In this document: piece after piece, positions 1-6,166 of the stretch | Layout of the letters: each line of letters begins with the position of its first letter | Position numbering within the stretch: position 1 is the first letter of the stretch | NCBI GenBank assembly: GCA_016926595.1 | Contig: JAFGOG010000471.1 | Span: 1-13,133 of the forward strand | Source of the DNA: Anaerolineae bacterium | GTDB lineage: Bacteria > Chloroflexota > Anaerolineae > JAAYZQ01 | DNA length: 13,133 nt | Direction of reading: 5' to 3' | Notes under the pieces: model-generated | Seen by the model: the letters and a program-made list of their open reading frames with translations, nothing else | Databases searched by the model: none | What the model was told of the DNA's origin: nothing | Position numbers and translations under genes: made by a program

Positions 1-725
1 GCGCTGAAATCCTTGACCTTCATCTGCCGCTTGACCATCGACTTGGCCAGGTCGCCAAAGGGCGCCACGGTGGCAACGAGCGCCCCCAGCGCCAGGCCGT
101 GGAGCCAGGGCAGGTCCACCAGCCAGCAGCCGAGCAGGGCCGTCGCAGCCACGCCGCCGACCCAGCCGCCGACCGTGCCCTCCCACGTCTTTTTCGGGCT
201 GAGGTAGGGGCTGCAAGGGTGCCGGCCGATGCGACTGCTCGCAATCGTGCCGACGAAATAGGCCGCGCTGTCGTTGATCCAGGTGACCAGGAAGGTAAGC
301 GCCAGCCAGCGCGTGCCGCTGCCCAGGCCAAAGGGGGCTGACAGGTCGCGGATCAGGACAAAGTGGCTGCCCAGGAAACCGAGCCACAGCGCCGCGCCCA
401 GGGTCAGCGCCCAGCTCTGGGTGGGCTGGCCTTCGGGCGGGCGCAGGAGCTGCCAGGTCAGAGTACCGACGATCGAGGCAGCCAGCACCAGGCCAAAAAG
501 GGGCCAGTCCGGAAATCGGGCTGCTGCCAGCAGGCCGGCGATGACCAGGGCTGCGGCCGGCAGGGAGGGGCGATAGCCGGCCTCGGCCATCAGGTGGAAC
601 AGCTCGTAGGCGGACCGCACCGTCACGGCCAGGATCGCGGCAGCCAGCACCCACCCCCCGGCGTAGGTCAGCGCCGCCACCAGGGGGATCAGCGCCAACG
701 CGCTCAGGACTCGCGTGCGTAGCAT
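1..725 (-). CDS. cdsA: Phosphatidate cytidylyltransferase (CDP-diglyceride synthase), 3' end cut off
   Basis: This integral membrane enzyme makes CDP-diacylglycerol from phosphatidic acid and CTP, the precursor of the anionic phospholipids. I read 241 residues from the ATG at 725-723. The reading frame runs off the window start, so roughly the last 25-40 residues are missing (family length about 265-285). The protein is a series of hydrophobic segments rich in Leu, Ala and Val. Family motifs are WINDSAAYFVG (149-159), SPKKTWEG (176-183) and, at the cut end, GDLAKSMVKRQMKVKDFS (224-241). The last matches the start of the CdsA signature around GD..ES..KR..GVKD, with Ala-Lys where Glu-Ser is common. 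It is the last visible gene of the rpsB cluster, 21 bases after the uppS stop. No strong Shine-Dalgarno sequence precedes the ATG, so translation may depend on coupling to uppS. The identification is firm; the exact start is less so. Confidence 0.93.
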   Translation of the reverse strand, partial: MLRTRVLSALALIPLVAALTYAGGWVLAAAILAVTVRSAYELFHLMAEAGYRPSLPAAALVIAGLLAAARFPDWPLFGLVLAASIVGTLTWQLLRPPEGQPTQSWALTLGAALWLGFLGSHFVLIRDLSAPFGLGSGTRWLALTFLVTWINDSAAYFVGTIASSRIGRHPCSPYLSPKKTWEGTVGGWVGGVAATALLGCWLVDLPWLHGLALGALVATVAPFGDLAKSMVKRQMKVKDFS

Positions 726-746
726 CGGATGAGGTTAGCTGGTACC

Positions 747-1493
747 CTACCCGGCCTGCTCGCAGGGCATGGCATAGTCATCTCTGATCCCGCCAAAGCG
801 GCGGTCGCGCTGGCCATAGGCGGCCAAAGCACGGCACAGCTCGTCCCGGCCAAAATCGGGCCAGAAGCTGGGGGTCACATAGTACTCTGCGTAAGCCGAC
901 TGCCACAGCATGAAACCGCTGGTGCGCATTTCGCCGCTGGTGCGGATGATCAGGTCGGGGTCGGGCTGGCCGGCAGTGTACATGTAGCGCGACAGCAGCG
1001 CCTCGTCCACCTGATCGGCGGGGATTCCATCGCGGATGATCTGCTGCACGGCGTGCACGATCTCGTCCCGGCCGCCATAGTCAAAGGCCACGTTCAGCAC
1101 GATGCGCGTGTTGTTCTTGGTCAGCTCGATCGCGTCGCAGACCTGCTTTTGCAGCCGCTCCGGCAGGCGATCCAGGTGGCCCAGGTGGCGCATCTGCACC
1201 CCTTCCTTGTGGAGCTCCTTCGTCTCTCGCCGGATCATCTCCTGCAGGATGCGCAGCAGGCCCTTGACCTCCTTCTCTGGACGCCGCCAATTCTCGGTGG
1301 AAAAAGCCCAGATGGTGAGGATTTCGATCCCGAATTCGACGCACGCTCTCAGAATGGGCCGGAGGTTCTCCGTCCCAGCCCGGTGGCCGGCCAGTCGCGG
1401 CAGCCCTCGTGCTGTAGCCCAACGCCCGTTGCCATCCATGATGATCGCCACATGGCGTGGCACCTGGCCCAATTCTATTTGTTCAGATGACAC
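747..1493 (-). CDS. uppS: Isoprenyl transferase (undecaprenyl diphosphate synthase, cis-prenyltransferase)
   Basis: This soluble enzyme condenses isopentenyl diphosphate units onto farnesyl diphosphate in cis, giving the C55 lipid carrier for peptidoglycan and other envelope polymers. The 248 residues are a full-length member. [13 protein letters not shown] (14-26) holds the catalytic Asp20, FSTENW is at 64-69, and DLIIRTSGE (180-188) is followed by the [16 protein letters not shown] stretch at the dimer and diphosphate site. The usual SNFLLWQ is SGFMLWQ here. The start is a GTG at 1493-1491, with AGAGGT 7 bases upstream (GAGGT at 1505-1501), so the GTG is preferred over any inner start. The gene lies behind an intrinsic terminator that separates it from frr and is followed 21 bases later by cdsA. 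The order frr-uppS-cdsA is widely conserved. The chain length made cannot be read from sequence alone. Confidence 0.96.
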   Translation of the reverse strand: MSSEQIELGQVPRHVAIIMDGNGRWATARGLPRLAGHRAGTENLRPILRACVEFGIEILTIWAFSTENWRRPEKEVKGLLRILQEMIRRETKELHKEGVQMRHLGHLDRLPERLQKQVCDAIELTKNNTRIVLNVAFDYGGRDEIVHAVQQIIRDGIPADQVDEALLSRYMYTAGQPDPDLIIRTSGEMRTSGFMLWQSAYAEYYVTPSFWPDFGRDELCRALAAYGQRDRRFGGIRDDYAMPCEQAG

Positions 1494-1514
1494 TTGCTTT
1501 ACCTCTTGCGGCTG

Positions 1515-1561
1515 AAAACAAAGGGGGTTGAGACATGCCGCGATGGTCTGCTCAACCCCCT
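1515..1561 (-). terminator. Intrinsic terminator between frr and uppS
   Basis: On the minus strand an 11-base arm AGGGGGTTGAG (1561-1551) and its perfect complement CTCAACCCCCT (1532-1522) enclose an 18-base loop. They are followed at once by TTTGTTTT (1522-1515). A GC-rich stem with a T-rich tail is the standard form of a Rho-independent terminator. It lies 31 bases after the frr stop and its tail ends 21 bases before the uppS start. It would end part or all of the transcription coming from rpsB-tsf-pyrH-frr. I see no clear separate promoter for uppS after it, so leaky read-through is the simplest reading. Confidence 0.85.
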
Positions 1562-1592
1562 GCTCAGATCCTCAGCCGGCATGGCCAGCCAG

Positions 1593-2150
1593 CTAGACCT
1601 CCATTACTTCCTCTTCCTTGCGCTTGCCGATCGCGTCGATCTTGTCCACGAACTCGTCGGTGAGCTTTTGGATCTCGTCCTTGCCCATAAAAAAGTCGTC
1701 CTCGGAGATCATCTTTTCCTTCTCAAAATCCTTGAGATCGCTGAGCGCATCACGGCGCAGATTGCGCACGGAAACCCGCGCCTCTTCCACCCGCCTGGAA
1801 ACAAGCTTGACCAGGTCCCGGCGCCGCTCTTCGGTCAGGCGCGGGATGTTCAGGCGGATCAGCTTGCCGTCGTTGGACGGCGTCAAGCCCAGGTCTGACT
1901 TTTGAATAGCCCGTTCGATGGCCGCCAGTGCGGATGGGTCCCAAGGCCGGATCACCAGCAGGCGGGGCTCTGGCACGGCGATGCTGGCTATCTGGTTAAG
2001 CGGCGTCGGCGTGCCATAATACTCCACCGGCAGCCGTTCGACCAACGCTGGCGATGCCCGGCCTGTGCGCAGGGTCAGCAGGTCATCTTGCAGCGCCTCT
2101 ATCGTTTTTTTCATGCGCTCCCGCACTTCTGCCAATACCTCGTCTATCAT
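1593..2150 (-). CDS. frr: Ribosome recycling factor
   Basis: The factor works with EF-G after termination to split the 70S ribosome and release the mRNA and tRNA. The 185 residues match the usual length exactly. The N-terminal helix (MIDEVLAEVRERMKKTIEAL) is followed by the conserved LRTGRASPALVERLPVEYYG (about 27-46). Next come the beta domain with TPLNQIASIAVPEPR, then IRLNIPRLTEERRRDLVKLV, and finally the long C-terminal helix rich in Lys and Glu. The ATG at 2150-2148 has a strong ribosome binding site, AAGGAGGGGAC, just upstream. The gene lies 70 bases after pyrH, in the classic rpsB-tsf-pyrH-frr order, and is followed by a terminator. Nothing in the protein looks unusual. Confidence 0.97.
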   Translation of the reverse strand: MIDEVLAEVRERMKKTIEALQDDLLTLRTGRASPALVERLPVEYYGTPTPLNQIASIAVPEPRLLVIRPWDPSALAAIERAIQKSDLGLTPSNDGKLIRLNIPRLTEERRRDLVKLVSRRVEEARVSVRNLRRDALSDLKDFEKEKMISEDDFFMGKDEIQKLTDEFVDKIDAIGKRKEEEVMEV

Positions 2151-2191
2151 GTCCCCTCCTTGCTCATCTGCCGCTTCAAGCGAACCCTGGC

Positions 2192-2217
2192 CACTCTGAG
2201 CGAAGCGAAGAATCTCT
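2192..2217. repeat. Copy of the short dispersed repeat that encodes HSERSEES in one frame
   Basis: The plus strand reads CTCTGAGCGAAGCGAAGAAT within this span. It closely matches the short interspersed element CATTCTGAGCGAAGCGAAGAATCT seen between genes in many unrelated bacterial genomes; that match is from memory. It is known for the spurious peptide HSERSEES, and a neighbouring plus-strand frame here does read GHSERSEES. The copy begins about 3 bases beyond the pyrH stop, in the 70-base gap before frr, where such elements usually sit. Only one copy is visible in the window, so repetition in this genome is inferred. Its role is unknown; it could fold at the RNA level. Confidence 0.6.
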
Positions 2218-2220
2218 AGC

Positions 2221-2940
2221 TCAAAGGCTGATTACCGTGCCAACCGGCTGGCTCGTGACCGCTTTGATCAGCGCGCCAGGCTGCCACAGGTCCAGGACGA
2301 TGATCGGGAGATGGTTGTCCATGCACAACGAAATGGCGGTCGAATCCAGCACGCCCACGCGCATGTTCAAGGCGTCTATGTAGGTCAGGTGTTCGAAGCG
2401 TTGTGCATTGGGATTCACCAACGGGTCTTCGGCATACACACCGTCAACCTTGGTCGCTTTGACCACCAGGTCGGCGTCGATCTCCATAGCCCGTAAGGCG
2501 GCTGCCGTGTCGGTCGTAAAGTAGGGATTGCCTGTCCCGGCGGCCAGGATCACCACCCGCCCCTTTTCCAGGTGACTGATGGCCCGCAGGCGGATGTAGG
2601 GCTCGGCTACCGCTCGCATCTCGATGGCGGTCTGAACGCGGCTTGGCACGCCGAGCCGCTCCAAGGCATCGGCCAGTACCAGGGCATTGATGACCGTAGC
2701 CAGCATCCCCATGTGATCGGCGGTGGAGCGATCCATGCCATGTTCCAGGCCGATCTCCCCCCGCCAGATATTCCCCCCGCCGATTACGATGGCGACCTCG
2801 ACGTCGTGCTCCCTGATCTCCTTGATCAGCGTCGCGACTTTGGTCGCCCGGTCTGGATCGACGCCAAACCCTTCTGCGCCAGCCAGAGCTTCTCCACCCA
2901 ACTTGAGCAGAATACGCCTGTAGCTGATCGCCACCATCAT
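2221..2940 (-). CDS. pyrH: UMP kinase (uridylate kinase)
   Basis: PyrH phosphorylates UMP to UDP with ATP in the cytosol and is the bacterial hexameric enzyme of the amino acid kinase fold. Motifs are KLGGEAL (13-19, the ATP-binding loop; KLSGEAL in many relatives), GGGNIWRG (54-61), [12 protein letters not shown] (75-86), [13 protein letters not shown] in the middle and [13 protein letters not shown] near the nucleotide site. The longest reading has 239 residues, the normal length. The N-terminus is ambiguous. The ribosome binding site AAGGAGG touches the first ATG directly (ATG ATG GTG), which is too close for good initiation. The GTG at 2934-2932 sits 6 bases from it and the second ATG 3 bases, so the real protein may lack two residues. 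It follows tsf by 41 bases, with a hairpin in between. Confidence 0.96.
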   Translation of the reverse strand: MMVAISYRRILLKLGGEALAGAEGFGVDPDRATKVATLIKEIREHDVEVAIVIGGGNIWRGEIGLEHGMDRSTADHMGMLATVINALVLADALERLGVPSRVQTAIEMRAVAEPYIRLRAISHLEKGRVVILAAGTGNPYFTTDTAAALRAMEIDADLVVKATKVDGVYAEDPLVNPNAQRFEHLTYIDALNMRVGVLDSTAISLCMDNHLPIIVLDLWQPGALIKAVTSQPVGTVISL

Positions 2941-2947
2941 CCTCCTT
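2941..2947 (-). promoter_or_regulatory. Ribosome binding site of pyrH, deciding the start
   Basis: On the minus strand the bases read ACCAAGGAGG followed at once by ATGATGGTGGCG. The core AAGGAGG is a full match to the anti-Shine-Dalgarno sequence. Usual spacing of 5-9 bases points to the third codon (GTG, 2934-2932) rather than the first ATG. The site also abuts the 3' arm of the hairpin at 2947-2977. Confidence 0.8.
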
Positions 2948-2977
2948 GGTCAGCACGCCCTACGGGCGGCCTGACCA
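2947..2977 (-). other. Stem-loop in the tsf-pyrH spacer, abutting the pyrH ribosome binding site
   Basis: The minus strand has a 7-base arm TGGTCAG (2977-2971) pairing with CTGACCA (2953-2947). Inside it is a second 5-base stem, CGCCC with GGGCG, closed by a GTA triloop. The two stems are separated by a 2 x 2 internal loop. No T-run follows, so it is not an intrinsic terminator. The last paired base touches the AAGGAGG of pyrH, so the structure could control access to that site, or protect or punctuate the mRNA. The function is inferred from position only. Confidence 0.6.
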
Positions 2978-2981
2978 GGTA

Positions 2982-3578
2982 CTAGCCGCCGACTTTAAAG
3001 CGGACAAACCGCCGCACGACAAGGTTCTCGCCCAACAGCGCATTCTTCTGCTGGACCAGCTCGCCGATCGTGATCGACGGATCCTTGATGAATGGCTGCT
3101 CGAAGAGACAGTTTTCTTCGTGGAATTTGGCCAGCTTGCCTTCCACGATCTGTTGGATGACATGCTCAGGCTTGCCCGAGCCCTGCACCTCAGCCTGGTA
3201 CTTGGCCCTTTCTTCGTCCAGCGCCTCGGCCGGCACACTCTCCTTCGTCATGTACAGCGGCTTGGCAGCCACAACCTGCATCGCCAGGTCGTGCGCCAGT
3301 TCCTGGAACTGCTCCGTGCGGGCGACGAAATCGGTTTCGCAGTTCAGCTCCACCAATGCCGCCACCTTGCTGCCTGCGTGGATGTACGATCCGATCAACC
3401 CTTCTTTGGCTTCGCGCTCGGCACGCTTGGCAGCGGCAGCCATCCCCTTCTCGCGGAGATGAGCCACTGCTTTCTCGAGATCGCCTTCGTGCAAGACCAA
3501 AGCTTCCTTGCAATCCAGAACGCCAGCCCCGGTCGCCTCGCGGAGTTCTTTGACCATCTGTGCTGTAATGGTTGACAC
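2982..3578 (-). CDS. tsf: Translation elongation factor Ts (short form)
   Basis: EF-Ts exchanges GDP for GTP on EF-Tu. The N-terminal UBA-like module reads [19 protein letters not shown] (9-27). TDFVAR (82-87), inside the signature [11 protein letters not shown], carries the Asp-Phe pair that disturbs the Mg2+ site of EF-Tu. At 198 residues it is the short form, with one core subdomain and a compact C-terminus ending in [18 protein letters not shown]. The Escherichia coli protein is about 283 residues, and short forms are known in Thermus and other deep-branching phyla. The start is a GTG at 3578-3576, with AAGGAAGGA at a workable distance upstream. An inner ATG at codon 8 would remove part of the first helix. 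The gene follows rpsB by 60 bases, as in most bacteria, and is probably cotranscribed with it. Confidence 0.96.
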   Translation of the reverse strand: MSTITAQMVKELREATGAGVLDCKEALVLHEGDLEKAVAHLREKGMAAAAKRAEREAKEGLIGSYIHAGSKVAALVELNCETDFVARTEQFQELAHDLAMQVVAAKPLYMTKESVPAEALDEERAKYQAEVQGSGKPEHVIQQIVEGKLAKFHEENCLFEQPFIKDPSITIGELVQQKNALLGENLVVRRFVRFKVGG

Positions 3579-3616
3579 GTTTGTTGTCCTTCCTTGGTCT
3601 AGTACAAATCTTTAAT

Positions 3617-3635
3617 CTGTCCTGCCTGTGGACAG
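3617..3635 (-). other. Small hairpin just after the rpsB stop
   Basis: The arms CTGTCC and GGACAG (6 bp) flank a 7-base loop, 3 bases after the rpsB stop on the minus strand. They are followed by ATTAAAGATTTG. The stem is short and the tail is not a proper T-run, so a full terminator is unlikely. A weak attenuator or an end-protecting hairpin that adjusts tsf relative to rpsB is possible. Confidence 0.35.
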
Positions 3636-3638
3636 GGA

Positions 3639-4487
3639 TTACTCCTCGTCTTCGCCCTCGTCCTTGTCCTCGTCGTACTCGAGCTCTTCCTCTTCCTCCA
3701 GCTCATCCTCGAACTCGACCGCACCTGCGCGCAGCTTGGCCAGCGTCGCTGCCCCCAGGTACTTTTCGTCCTCGGCTTCCCCTTCGTCAACCTGCAAAGC
3801 CTGGCGGACCTGCAGCCCTTCGTTCACGGCATCGGCCAGGTATTCGACGATCAGCTTGATGGCACGGATGGCATCGTCGTTGGCGGGAATGACAAAATCG
3901 ATCGGATCGGGATCGCAGTTCGTATCCACCATAGCCATGATGGGCACGCCAAGGATATTGCATTCCTTGACGGCAATGTCTTCACGGCGCACATCCACAA
4001 TCACCACCAGGCTAGGCAGCCGGCTCATCTTTTTCAGCCCACCCAGCCGCCGGTTCAGTTTTTCAATCAACTGCTCCAGTCTGAGGGCTTCTTTCTTCGG
4101 CAGACGCTCTAGATCGCCAGTTTCACGGCGCCGCTCCAATTCCATCAGGTAAGCCAGCCGCTGCCGGATCGTCTGCCAGTTTGTCAGGGTACCACCCAGC
4201 CATCGTTGGTCGACGTATGGCATGTTGCAGTTTTGCGCCGCCTGGACGACATTCTCCTGGGCCTGTTTTTTGGTGCCGACAAAGAGGACGGCGCCTCCAT
4301 CGGCGACCGTGTCGCGCACCAGGTTATACGCCTGTTCGAGCCTGACAATCGTCTGCTGAAGATCGATGATGTGAATGCCGTTTCGCTCGGTAAAGATGAA
4401 CGGCTTCATCTTGGGGTTCCATCGCCGCGTGCGATGGCCAAAATGCACTCCTGCCTCCAGGAGCGCCTTCATATTGATGTTCGCCAC
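3639..4487 (-). CDS. rpsB: 30S ribosomal protein S2 with an acidic C-terminal tail
   Basis: S2 binds the 30S body near the mRNA exit side and helps dock S1. The first signature region is [19 protein letters not shown] (9-27), [10 protein letters not shown] is at 95-104, and the second signature lies around [21 protein letters not shown] coiled-coil insertion rich in Arg, Glu and Leu lies in the middle, as usual. The 282 residues exceed the common 230-260. The surplus is a tail from about 233, whose last 25 residues contain 19 Asp or Glu. The GTG start at 4487-4485 has AGGAGG 5 bases upstream, which settles the start; an inner ATG at codon 6 lacks such a site. It is the first gene of the cluster, behind its own promoter and a leader of about 110 bases. 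Confidence 0.96.
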   Translation of the reverse strand: MANINMKALLEAGVHFGHRTRRWNPKMKPFIFTERNGIHIIDLQQTIVRLEQAYNLVRDTVADGGAVLFVGTKKQAQENVVQAAQNCNMPYVDQRWLGGTLTNWQTIRQRLAYLMELERRRETGDLERLPKKEALRLEQLIEKLNRRLGGLKKMSRLPSLVVIVDVRREDIAVKECNILGVPIMAMVDTNCDPDPIDFVIPANDDAIRAIKLIVEYLADAVNEGLQVRQALQVDEGEAEDEKYLGAATLAKLRAGAVEFEDELEEEEELEYDEDKDEGEDEE

Positions 4488-4530
4488 TGTTGCCTCCTAC
4501 TTTGTTTTATGCCTCCACCCCCTTCGTCCC

Positions 4531-4567
4531 GGTTGGGCACCGGCGCCTGGCTTACACCGGCACAACC
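4531..4567 (-). other. Stem-loop in the rpsB leader
   Basis: On the minus strand GGTTG (4567-4563) pairs with CAACC (4535-4531). Just inside, GCCGG can pair with CCGGT, allowing one G-U pair, around a 13-base loop. It sits between the predicted start of transcription near 4598 and the ribosome binding site of rpsB. Leaders of rpsB are targets of feedback by S2 in some bacteria. I do not recognise a described leader class here, so a regulatory role is only a possibility. Confidence 0.35.
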
Positions 4568-4604
4568 CGCCCAGTCTGAGGGTGTGCGAGTTGGTCGAGC
4601 GGCA

Positions 4605-4633
4605 AGTATAGCATAGAGCCGGGCAATAGGCAA
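4605..4633 (-). promoter_or_regulatory. Predicted sigma-70-type promoter of the rpsB cluster
   Basis: Minus-strand -35 box TTGCCT (4633-4628), a 17-base spacer, and -10 box TATACT (4610-4605). The spacing is ideal and each box differs from consensus in one or two bases. Transcription would start near 4598, giving a leader of about 110 bases before the rpsB GTG. The -35 box lies only 7 bases past the stop of the preceding gene, so the promoter fits the boundary between two transcription units. Confidence 0.75.
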
Positions 4634-4639
4634 ATGCCA

Positions 4640-6073
4640 TTATGCCCTCGACGCCACCTCCTGGCCATATTTCAGCAGCGCCTTGAGCCCCTGCTCCGTA
4701 GCCGCCTCGGCATAGACGCGCAGCACCGGCTCGGTGCCAGATGGGCGAATGAGCAGCCAGCTTTCATCTTCGAGGTGGTACTTGACTCCGTCAAGCGTAT
4801 CCACTGCTCGCATGGCCATGCCGCCGATTTTGGTTGGGGCGTCGCTGGTCAGGCGGGCCACTATTTCTTGCTTGGACACAGGGTAGCGCAGGCGCAGGTC
4901 CGTGCGGGCATAACATACCGGCCCGGCGACTTTCTGGATGTCAGCTACCAGTTCGTGCAGGGGGCAGCCCGCCTCGGCGATGATCTCGAGCAAGAGCAAG
5001 CCCATCAGAATGCCATCGCCTTCGGGGATGTGTCCCTGGATGGAAAGCCCTCCCGACTCTTCTCCGCCGATGAGCACTCCTCCCTGGAGCATATAATCGG
5101 CGATGTGGTTAAAGCCTACGGGGGTCTCTTTCAAGGGTAGGTTGTAACGGGCCGCCAGGCGATCGACCATCATCGTCGTGGATACGGTTTTGACGGCTGT
5201 CCCTGTCCATCTCCGTTTTTCCACCAGGTAGCGCAGTGCCAGGGCAAAGATGTGGTGTGGGTCCACAAAGTTGCCCAGGCTGTCCATGGCGCCGATGCGG
5301 TCGGCGTCGCCGTCGGTAGCCAGGCCCACGTCGGCGTGGTAGGTCTGGATAGAAGCCGCCAGGGCATTCAGGTACTTGGCAATCGGCTCCGGATGGATGC
5401 CGCCAAAGCCCGGGTTCATCTCGCTCCGAATCTCGTGAATGTGGCAGCGGGTGCGGGCCAGCATGGCGCCGACGCTCCCCCGGCCGGCGCCATACATCGC
5501 GTCGTGCACCACCCGCAGTTCACCGCTGGAGATGGTGTCCAGGTTCACCAACCGGCCCAAGTGCTCGTAGTAGGCCCAGGCAGGATCGAAACGCCGGATC
5601 AGGCCCTGATCCACACCCTGCTGGTAGTCCATGATGTTTGGGCCGCGCGCCTCGGCTTCCGCTTTCTCCAAATAGTGCTCCACCTGCCGGGCCTGCTCGG
5701 GCGAGGCAGAGCCGCCATAGGCCGCCTTGAGCTTGACGCCGTTGTAACGGGGTGGGTTGTGACTGGCGGTGATCATGATCCCGGCGGCTGCTTTCTTGTC
5801 TACCACGCTGTAGGAAACCGCGGGGGTAGGAGCATCGGCGCGGGTCAGCCAGGCGACGATGCCGTTGCCGGCCATTACCCGCGCCACTTCGGCGGCGTAT
5901 CGGTCCGACAGGAAGCGGGTGTCAAAGCCGACGACCACTTCGGGGCTGCTGTCACTTTCGCTTTCATTCCGGACGTAATCGGCGATAGCCTGGGCCACCA
6001 GTCGCAGATTGTTGTAGGTGAACGTGTCGGAGATGACCGCCCGCCATCCGTCGGTCCCAAACTTGATACTCAT
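4640..6073 (-). CDS. Phosphoglucomutase/phosphomannomutase family protein
   Basis: An alpha-D-phosphohexomutase interconverting hexose 6- and 1-phosphates through a phosphoserine, feeding glycogen, nucleotide sugars or envelope glycans. All four active-site elements are present. These are TASHNP (102-107) with the phosphorylated Ser104, the metal loop DGDADR (254-259), the sugar-recognition loop GGEESGG (336-342) and the phosphate-binding RPSGTEP (443-449). The N-terminus MSIKFGTDGWRAVI is typical of the broad family in Chloroflexota and Cyanobacteria. At 477 residues it is full length. Glucose versus mannose preference cannot be settled from these motifs, and the glucosamine enzyme GlmM is less likely because it is usually near 445-450 residues. 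The ATG at 6073-6071 has AGAGG 11 bases upstream, somewhat far. The gene lies 93 bases after the lipoprotein gene and may belong to the purine operon; I see no good promoter of its own. Confidence 0.93.
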   Translation of the reverse strand: MSIKFGTDGWRAVISDTFTYNNLRLVAQAIADYVRNESESDSSPEVVVGFDTRFLSDRYAAEVARVMAGNGIVAWLTRADAPTPAVSYSVVDKKAAAGIMITASHNPPRYNGVKLKAAYGGSASPEQARQVEHYLEKAEAEARGPNIMDYQQGVDQGLIRRFDPAWAYYEHLGRLVNLDTISSGELRVVHDAMYGAGRGSVGAMLARTRCHIHEIRSEMNPGFGGIHPEPIAKYLNALAASIQTYHADVGLATDGDADRIGAMDSLGNFVDPHHIFALALRYLVEKRRWTGTAVKTVSTTMMVDRLAARYNLPLKETPVGFNHIADYMLQGGVLIGGEESGGLSIQGHIPEGDGILMGLLLLEIIAEAGCPLHELVADIQKVAGPVCYARTDLRLRYPVSKQEIVARLTSDAPTKIGGMAMRAVDTLDGVKYHLEDESWLLIRPSGTEPVLRVYAEAATEQGLKALLKYGQEVASRA

Positions 6074-6108
6074 TGCTTTGTTGGCCTCTCCCTATGAGAA
6101 TAGTTGGC

Positions 6109-6132
6109 CGGGCTCTGATCGCAGAGAACCCG
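6109..6132 (-). other. Hairpin between the lipoprotein gene and the phosphohexomutase gene
   Basis: The minus strand can form CGGG, a TT bulge, CTCTG, a 4-base loop, then CAGAG and CCCG. That makes nine paired bases, starting 34 bases after the lipoprotein stop. No T-run follows, so termination is not supported. It may mark an RNA-processing point or be neutral. Confidence 0.3.
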
Positions 6133-6166
6133 ACGCAAAAACCTCTTGCCGATTACCGGTTGCCCG

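Noticed and set aside
729..1490. Plus-strand open frame of 253 codons
   Set aside because: It lies fully antisense to uppS, whose motifs, start and ribosome binding site are clear. The plus reading has no recognisable motif and is a by-product of GC-rich codon use.
3655..3720. Simple-sequence repeat near the rpsB end
   Set aside because: The GAG/GAC-rich tract is explained by coding for the acidic S2 tail and is not a separate repeat element.
5252..6097. Plus-strand open frame of 281 codons
   Set aside because: Antisense to the phosphohexomutase gene, which has all four active-site motifs. The plus reading has biased composition and no family features.
6074..6166. Possible promoter (TATTCT) for the phosphohexomutase gene
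   Set aside because: No acceptable -35 box lies 16-18 bases upstream, so the -10-like bases alone are not enough.
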